This document shows positions 57,444 through 64,000 of a DNA stretch of 64,000 bases, piece by piece. The stretch spans positions 1 through 64,000 of the forward strand of contig JBNGIQ010008889.1 of NCBI GenBank assembly GCA_049999765.1, read 5' to 3'. How positions within the stretch are numbered: position 1 is the first letter of the stretch; the number at the start of each line of letters is the position of its first letter. The position numbers and the translations under genes were made by a program. A model generated the notes under the pieces. It made no database searches. It had not been told where the DNA came from and saw nothing but the letters and a program-made list of their open reading frames with translations. This stretch comes from Phaeoceros laevis. Lineage: Eukaryota > Anthocerotophyta > Anthocerotopsida > Notothyladales.

Positions 57444-58248
57444 CTTGGACAGATACGGCATATTCCTTCCCATAAGTAAATAGCAACATCAAAACTCCTC
57501 TCTAACCATGTCTGATCACCGGCACCTCTAGTGAATGTATGTGAGAGCATGCCTCGACACTATAATTCTAGGAGAGATCTAGATTCAACACTCACATTTG
57601 ACTTCTATGAATTTTCGGACTGATTCATGTCCGTGCGTTGCAACTGACTCGCTAGCAAGAAAAGGCCTGTACAGTTTTGCAAAGGATAGATACGATCTAA
57701 AACCGGCGCGCTGGATGAGCCAGTCCGCTTGGTTAGGAGGCCTCATGTCGCTGCATGTTCCTCTTGAAACTGAGGGCAATAAATTGAACTGGGCAAAGTA
57801 CTGCACACAAAGAATTTTATAGCGCCGGCAAGTAGACTACAACCGCACAATAGCAATATTTGAACCGGAGAGCCCAGTTCGAACTGATGCCACGGTGCCT
57901 TCACGACCACGCGGTTGTCCTCTTGCGGACTCCTTCGATCCGCTCTCCAGCAGCCCACCATCTCCACTCGAGAATCCGAACTGGAGTCAAGGTGTTTTCT
58001 CCTCTCGGGAGACGGTTGTAAAGCTTGATCCAATTCAATATAATGTAATCTCCGTGCTGAGACACTTGCCCATTCACGTGAGTAGCCACATCGGCTGCCT
58101 CTGGGCGCCCCAGTCTTGCAAGTGCCTGGAGCGTGGAGTGCGGACGAAGCAAGGGCAAGCGTGGCTTGCCCTTGTTAGCTCTCATCGGCTTCGGCAGCTT
58201 GAGCGGCGTGCCTCGGCTGAGTTTTTGGAGGATGCCAGCATTCGTTTT
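57444..58248. other. Between repeat A copies, weak ORFs only
   Basis: A GC-richer segment (57895-58245) gives overlapping frames on both strands (MPSRPRGCPLADSFDPL on plus; an ALARLGRPEAADVATHVN stretch on minus with faint PPR resemblance). No family supported; it might be a captured fragment inside an element bounded by the A copies. Confidence 0.3.
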
Positions 58249-58498
58249 TTGCAGGACTGTACGAAGGACATTATACTTTAATTAATTAATTTATTCATCT
58301 TATGTAACATGCGCATTGACAAAGGGGAGCCAATTAATAGGAGATTGTTTGAGGTCTACATTTCTTAAGTAAGGCCTTAGGTGCCACCTGTACCAATGGC
58401 TGCAGACAATGTTGTGCTGTCACAGTCTTTGAACCAGTTTGATGTAGTATCTGTTATTGGACACACCACATGCTAGAAAATGGTTGTTTTTTATGAAC
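58249..58498. repeat. Dispersed repeat A, copy 2
   Basis: See copy 1. Shares TTGCAGGACTGTACGAAGGA, GCGCATTGACAAAGGGGAGC, CAATTAATAGGAGATTGTT and CTTTGAACCAGTTTGATGTA. Confidence 0.75.
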
Positions 58499-61428
58499 CT
58501 GGACAGTCATTTTTATGTCAAATTTTTGAACTTACAAAAATGAGGACTTAAATGCCTCTGAGGGGGCACATAGTACTAGAAATGATGACAAAGACCTACT
58601 TTGATGTTGAGGCTTTTAATATGGTCTGCCCTAGAAATTGTGTTTTGTCATTTGTTCCATTTGGTACATCGATGTAGTGTCGTGCTAAAAGTCATCTTGT
58701 AGGTCTACTGTCGTGCTAACACACAACAAAGCTATGCTCACGCCATTAATTAATTAAACAGCGAAACCTCAAACATGTGAAAAACACGCGCATGCCAGCT
58801 CATGGTTGTGTTGTGACCTCCAACTTGTTGTTCTCTAGAGCTAGTATGTCTTGATGTCATTTAAGCCTTAGAGGCAAGCTTTGCGGCCACAACAGGGAAA
58901 GGGGTTTAAAGGTGAAGTGGAAAAACAAATTAAAAAAACTCCAACACCTATATATATAAGATGTTACCCCAAAGCTTTAAGGAACCATAGTTAAGATTGA
59001 ACGAGTTGTGTTTTTGGTGCAAAGGAGGACATTCAAAGCTGTTACATACAACAGTTTAGACTGCTTTTGGGATATCATAAAACTTCGGAAATTAGCAAAC
59101 CAGCAAGAATGACACAATCTACAAGCAACACAATACACATGGTCAAGGAAAATGGAAGATTTGGAAGTGGCAACAAGCTCCAACGAAGAACTCTGTGACA
59201 AGATTTTTTATACATACTTTACATCATGATAAGTACAAGGAGGCATGGTACATATTTCTTAAAGAAAATATTTATCATGCATCATATGAAATGCGTGGTT
59301 CGTTTCTTAGCTCTTCAAATGCAAAAAATCTTACCAAGAGTTTCCATGATAGATGAATTGTATGGAACACATAGTTTGCTTTTTAGCTGTTGAAATTCAA
59401 AAAACTTGTATTCTTGAAACAAGAGTTTTTGTAGCAGATGCTAGTAAAGGTCCTGTAGCAAACAAGGACACGCAAGCGAGTAAATTGCTGCTCACAAGGT
59501 CTGGATGGAGAAGTACATGCAGAAAGCATCTGCCCCGCCTAAACCACTCAAGCCTCCACAATATGTCCCACCACTGAGTATTAGCACATGGCAACATGCA
59601 AGCAACAAAAATGGTCAAAGTAGGCCGCAAACTCTAAAAAAACTTGCTTCAAGTGTGGTAAGAAAATGAAATGGTCTCCATCGGGCAAAGGAGACTAGTG
59701 GGAAGCTATTTTCGTGTGGCATTGTAATATCTACAAACAAGCGCAAGCTTTTTGCAAGAGTAGATGAATGAATGAATTGCACTTGCCCCTACAAAGTATA
59801 CTAGACAGATTTGTGCAATTTTTATACTCGATAGATTTGGGATACTTAATCAACCATTTCAAAAGATCTCCATAAATCTCTTGCTTTTGTTATCAATATA
59901 TTTCCAAGTTTTTAGTAGTATCTAGACTCACACTCTCAAGTCTCTACTATGTGAAGGGAGTTCACAAGGATGAATGGTGACTCCAAGCACTCATACAATA
60001 CTATATTGTTGGGCTTTATGAGGAGCTCAAGGTGATACTTTTAGTTCTCTCTTTGTTTTAGGGAAGCTTTGTATAGTTGCTGGGCCCAGTGGTAGAGTGG
60101 TTTTCTTGTGTTGTTAATAGAGTGAACCAAGTGCCTCTCTAATAATCAAGGCCATATTCCAAGATTAGCTAACATGGTAAAAAAATGAGAAGTATATAAT
60201 AATACATCAAAAGCAAGTGGGAGGTTCTCCTTTGCATGAAAGATTAGGGTGTAGAGTCTTTGCTTCAGCCTATGTCCTATGAGTGCATGACGTGGGAGTA
60301 ATGATGATTAGAAAGATTACCAGCTGCTATTGTTCAGGCGTTACTTTCCTCTGTCTTCAAATCTCCATGCAGTGTCTGGCAGAACGGGCAGGGCTGGATT
60401 GTGTGCTTGACTTCTTACACAAGGATTACCATTGGTGCTGGAAGGCTGCAACCTGCACTGTCACGCCATCTGCATGGCTGCCCACTGCTTTTTGGCCCAT
60501 CCCATGGAGGGCAGTGGGGCCGAAAACGCAGAAGAAAGGGGATGAGTGCTTCACATGGCAGGCATGTGACATCGGGGCTCCTATTCCACCTGGAAACATA
60601 TGATATTTTGGTGCGGCGGCCTGCACATACCCTGCCTGCCTACTCGAGCACATGTTTGAGGTTCTGTCATCAGCATCACGACTCACCACGCATAGTGTAC
60701 ATCGGCGGCTCTTGCGAAGATACTGCTGCTAGTATACTCCGGAAGCCAATCATTTCTGTATGGTTCCAGGGCGCTACAGACTCCCACCTTCCAGCCAAAC
60801 TATGTGTTACGACGGCCGGCGAGTGAGGATTCTCACGAAAAGTTGGAGGGACTGCAAGGGCATCGGATCGCAGGGTGAGCGCAATTAGGAATAGCTGCAG
60901 GAGCATCAGCAGCCACAGCGACCTTGTGTGCCGCAGGTGACTGTAGACATTTACTTGCCTAGCTCCAAAAAATAATGAATGTTATCGGTCAAAATTGAAT
61001 CGGCTCTTAAATTGGTGAGCCGATTTGAAAATGTTAAGGTTCTGTAGTGAGCCGATTAAAAAGTTGGCTCACTAAAGAATGTCAGAGGTTACCTGTATGT
61101 TACACTATGATACAACAACGGAACTTCGCAGGCCGACTGGTCACAGTACATGCGACAGAAAAACAAGCACATATAACCGCACAGGCTTCAACTGCTCGGA
61201 TACAATCACAACCAAGCCGGGCAAAGCACCCTTTCTAACAGCAACATGAGGCACCTGCATCAGAGACTGGAGAAACCCAGTAAGGCCACACAAGGCTCGC
61301 CAGCCTGAGCCAATGAAGGCACATGCTGCTGGACATGACACCCACCCATCTATAACCCACAATGCACCCTCTACTACGAGACTACGGACCACATCAACAT
61401 CGCATCAGACCATAGTACAACGAGTGCA
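58499..61428. other. Intergenic, repeat-bearing, no gene seen
   Basis: AT-rich to about 60240 then GC-richer. It contains a tRNA A-box-like TGGTAGAGTGG at 60090-60100 without a clear B box, a (GAAT)n stretch near 59766, and a small hairpin-like repeat of GTGAGCCGATT around 61014-61060. The frames at 60283-60826 show no family features. Confidence 0.35.
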
Positions 61429-63375
61429 TCACTCTTTACCTTTAGCAGACTTCCTAACTTTGGACAGGAAGGCAAGCCTGGCTGCAGGATCATTTACAAA
61501 TCGACCCAGTGTCGCCACCGTCGCAGTGATGCTGCCAATTTTCTCAATCCCACGAGAAACCATGCACATGTGACTTGCCTCCACCTTCACAATAACCCCT
61601 TGTACACCACTGCAAGACGCCACACTCTCTGCAATCTGCCTCGTTAGCCTCTCCTGGACCTGTAGCCTCTGGCTGTATACAGTTACTATCTTCTGAAGAG
61701 TAGACCTGCTCATGTGATGCCCGCAACTGCCGAGATCATATCCTATCTGGACACTTCCAGCGAATGGAAGTAAATGATGTTCACATTGTGAGAAGAAAAG
61801 TAGGTCTTTTTGGACGAAAAGCGAACCTGTTCCACAGTCTACCTGCCCTATAACCCCTTCCACCTCTGCCGAATGACCTCCGTTACTGTAGCCATTCACC
61901 GAAACACTACCAGTTCCATTCACCCCCCAACTCAGAAAGTTTCCCTGAGTAGAAGTCAGCAAACATTGAACAAACCGCGCCGGTGTCAACTGCAAACCAC
62001 TACGACTAGGGTCTTCCCCTACAGCCAGCAAGAGAGTCTCTACCGCAACAACCATCTCAGCAAATGATGGGGAGGATGGCTTCCCTGGCACCGGTAATGG
62101 AGTCACCCCACATAGTCTAGGCCCAAAGCCATTTGTCAAAAGCAGAGGCTGACTGTTTAGAACAGAACCTGAACCTGTCTCAGAGACCCCTGCCGTCAAC
62201 AGATGATCATCAGCAAGCAAGAAAAACGGGCAATAGTTTCGCGCATCATTAATCTCCAGCTCGACCTCCAACATTGCAGCAAACTCGTCCCACAAATGGG
62301 TCCCAACCTGCAGTTGACCTCTGGATGCATGGACTGTAGATGGCACCCAAACCGCCATGTCAGAGTCCAATAAGTTCATGCGCCTTGCACTTTCAAGGAC
62401 TGGCCACTGCAGGTGCCAGCTCTCCACAACAATAGCAACACCCAAAGGCTTCAATACGTCTGCAAGGCCTTGAACCACTTCATCAGCATACTTCTGAGGA
62501 GTCTGCAAGCGCTTTGCAAACATCTGTGCAACACGCGGCAGCTTGCTTAGGCCCACAACACGTTCCCCAGCTGGGATATATGCTATGTGACACCGCACCC
62601 TAAAAGGCGACAAGCAGGCTTCGCAAGTTGAAAACAAGTTGATATTCTGAACAACCACCATCCCGCCGGAGCCTCCTCCACTACCAGATCCAGCCCCTGC
62701 GCCTGCCTCTGAGAACAGTGCACCCCCAATAAGTTCCTGAACTGATTCTCGATAACCTACAAGAATACAAAAGACGGACACTTAGAAACATCTCACGAGG
62801 CCCGCAACCAGCCTCCTTTAGCATGCGCATCAAGTAACAGGGTTCAGCCAACGTGGATACTCACATACACAAGCAGCAGATGTAGGAATACAACAGAGGT
62901 TCAACCAATGTGAGCGAAGTTTCATGGACCCGAGTATACGATCTTGGTGTCGCTTAAGTCTGATTGAGGATTAGAAGCTGAGACCTTTCAGATCGGATGG
63001 AGGGAGCAAAAAGCGGGAGTGCATCCTCCAGCAGGAAGCAGTTGGCAGTTGGCAAAAGAGAAACGCGAATCCGCAGAAGGTACCTCTAGTGGCACTAAGA
63101 AAGGCCTGTGCCACCCGCAACGGTGTCTTGACCAGGCCTTCCCGCGCAGGGTCCTCCCCCAATCCGTGCAGCAACACCTTCACCGCCGCCTCCATCTCCG
63201 GCACGACGCCATCTTCTTCCACGGCCGGGAACACTTCCCCGTTGTCCACCGACAAGCAGGCCCCCCACTCTGCCAGGTGCCATGGGGATTTCAGGTGGCC
63301 CTTCCTGATAATGACACTGTTGCCATTGTCCCGGCTGTCCCTGTGAGTGCAGTGCCTCTCCCCGAATAGGCCCAT
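61429..63375 (-). CDS. GCH1: GTP cyclohydrolase I, plant two-domain type
   Basis: Catalyses GTP to 7,8-dihydroneopterin triphosphate, the first step of folate (pterin) synthesis in the cytosol. Exon 1 is 63375-63084 and exon 2 is 62756-61429; phases agree and give 539 residues (Arabidopsis about 470). The N-terminal domain has KTPLRVAQAFLSATRGYRES and the degenerate zinc site CEACLSPF, then GLSKLPRVAQMFAKRLQTPQ. The C-terminal domain has GVTPLPVPGK, CEHHLLPFAGSVQIGY with the canonical zinc-binding site, RLQVQERLTRQIAES and ASHMCMVSRGIEK. As in other plants, neither half alone holds all catalytic residues, so both halves work together. The ATG chosen is the start of MGLFGERHCTH; a longer upstream frame (TTG at 63534) is not used. 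Confidence 0.95.
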
Positions 63376-63545
63376 GGCTTTCTCCGCGATGCTGCGAAGC
63401 CAGGCCGAGCTGAAAAGTGCCGACACCAAACACACCACTGAGCTCAAATTGGCAGAAGGCCAAAGCTTTAGCCCGACGGGACCCAGAGGCAGCTTCCCAA
63501 CCACACATGGTCGGCAGGAAATGTAGCAATGCAACTCACCTCAGG

Positions 63546-63767
63546 ACATCACGTTGTCCAGCTGCAGATCCAGACGCAGCAGCGCATTCTAAAACCTATT
63601 AGACACAGCATACTGCTCCAGGACGCCACCGTCAAGCACCATGGGAGCGTCCCATCACCGCGCTCGGTACTCCCGCGCAAAAAGCTGCAATTCCAGCTGA
63701 GATCGGCAGAACCACAGGAGTTGGCAGAAGCGATCGATATCGTGGGGTGCGAGTCTGGCCACCAAAA
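63546..63767. other. 5' region of GCH1, no gene seen
   Basis: Upstream of GCH1 with a few short frames; likely leader or promoter up to the dispersed repeat. Confidence 0.4.
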
Positions 63768-64000
63768 GTTGGAAACTTGTTGAACTTAGGGCTCCGTGAA
63801 GGACAACATCCCACTTAGCGCTTAGATTGTGCTTCACGTGTAGCTTCTTGCCCAACCAAAACCAGAAATAAACTTTTTCTTCCACTCACAGATTACGGAA
63901 TATAGCCAGATATAGTGATCATGCTCCGAAAATTAGTATGATCATGCTCCGAAAATTAGTATAGTCGCCATTAGTTCCGGACACTAAACGTGGGACATCT
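63768..64000. repeat. Dispersed repeat B, copy 2 (cut by window end)
   Basis: Same order as copy 1 at 57226-57443 (GGAAACTTGTT, CTTGCCCAACCAAAACCAGA, TATAGCCAGATATAGTGATC, GTGGGACATCT). It has an extra 23-bp tandem copy of GATCATGCTCCGAAAATTAG plus TAT at 63917-63962, which copy 1 lacks. Confidence 0.85.

Noticed and set aside
57895-58281. ORF on plus and faint PPR-like frame on minus
   Set aside because: Similarity to PPR repeats on minus (ALARLG...) is too weak and the frame lacks the conserved W/Y positions.
60075-60145. A second tRNA-like element with TGGTAGAGTGG
   Set aside because: The A box matches, but no B box occurs 30-60 bp downstream.
60283-60826. ORFs of 106 and 141 codons on plus
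   Set aside because: Overlapping in two phases, no motif and no splice context; treated as non-coding.
63375-63534. Longer N-terminus for GCH1
   Set aside because: The extra 53 residues start with TTG and are Cys/Leu-rich without family similarity; the ATG of MGLFGERHCTH is nearer the conserved domain.

Overview
The window is a nuclear segment from a non-seed streptophyte plant, most likely an early-diverging land plant; a lycophyte such as Selaginella or Isoetes fits best. The evidence is plant-specific genes (DET1, BOU-type carrier, BKI1/MAKR-like regulator, two-domain plant GTP cyclohydrolase I, chloroplast ChlD), many short GT-AG introns (about 85-220 bp), and two cilium/flagellum genes (enkurin and a CCDC57-like coiled-coil protein) that seed plants without motile sperm lose. 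The species is inferred, not proven.

Layout, left third (1-26.2 kb), gene-dense: a PPR relic (about 520-720); an intronless Golgi-type GT64/GT8/GT8 fusion (1925-4771); an RGG/FoP-type mRNA-export protein on minus (6142-6861) divergent from ChlD (7283-11205, 15 exons); a BOU mitochondrial carrier (11709-12614); a plant protein of unknown function (13590-14978); a class-I glutamine-amidotransferase-like protein on minus (15267-16611) with the nucleophile Cys replaced by Ser; a membrane-anchored F-box/LRR protein on minus (16993-18453); CMC1 on minus (18493-18759); a SURP/CID pre-mRNA protein (18986-21421); a tiny possible membrane protein; and MAD1 (22242-26234, 16 exons).

Middle (26.2-42.2 kb), AT-rich and repeat-rich: six of the seven assembly gaps, several flanked by identical sequence; nested repeats; an orphan AT-rich ORF (28830-29321); elements ending in (ATTC)n; a tRNA-derived SINE head; a decayed hAT-type transposase; and one gene, DET1 (34300-38527, minus), carrying a coding insertion of about 440 residues.

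Right third: enkurin (42251-44450, minus) and CCDC57-like (45233-50117, plus) face away from each other across a 780-bp intergenic promoter, a divergent ciliary pair; a BKI1/MAKR-like regulator (50531-52294, minus); a 9-kb repeat-bearing stretch; GTP cyclohydrolase I (61429-63375, minus); and a second copy of a dispersed repeat at the window end.

Functions are unlinked housekeeping and signalling roles, not an operon-like system: chlorophyll synthesis (ChlD), photorespiration (BOU), folate synthesis (GCH1), light and hormone signalling (DET1, MAKR-like), spindle checkpoint (MAD1), RNA handling, glycosylation and sperm cilia. The most unusual items are the triple glycosyltransferase fusion with degraded metal motifs in both GT8 modules, the Cys-to-Ser amidotransferase, the expanded DET1 and the divergent cilium gene pair.
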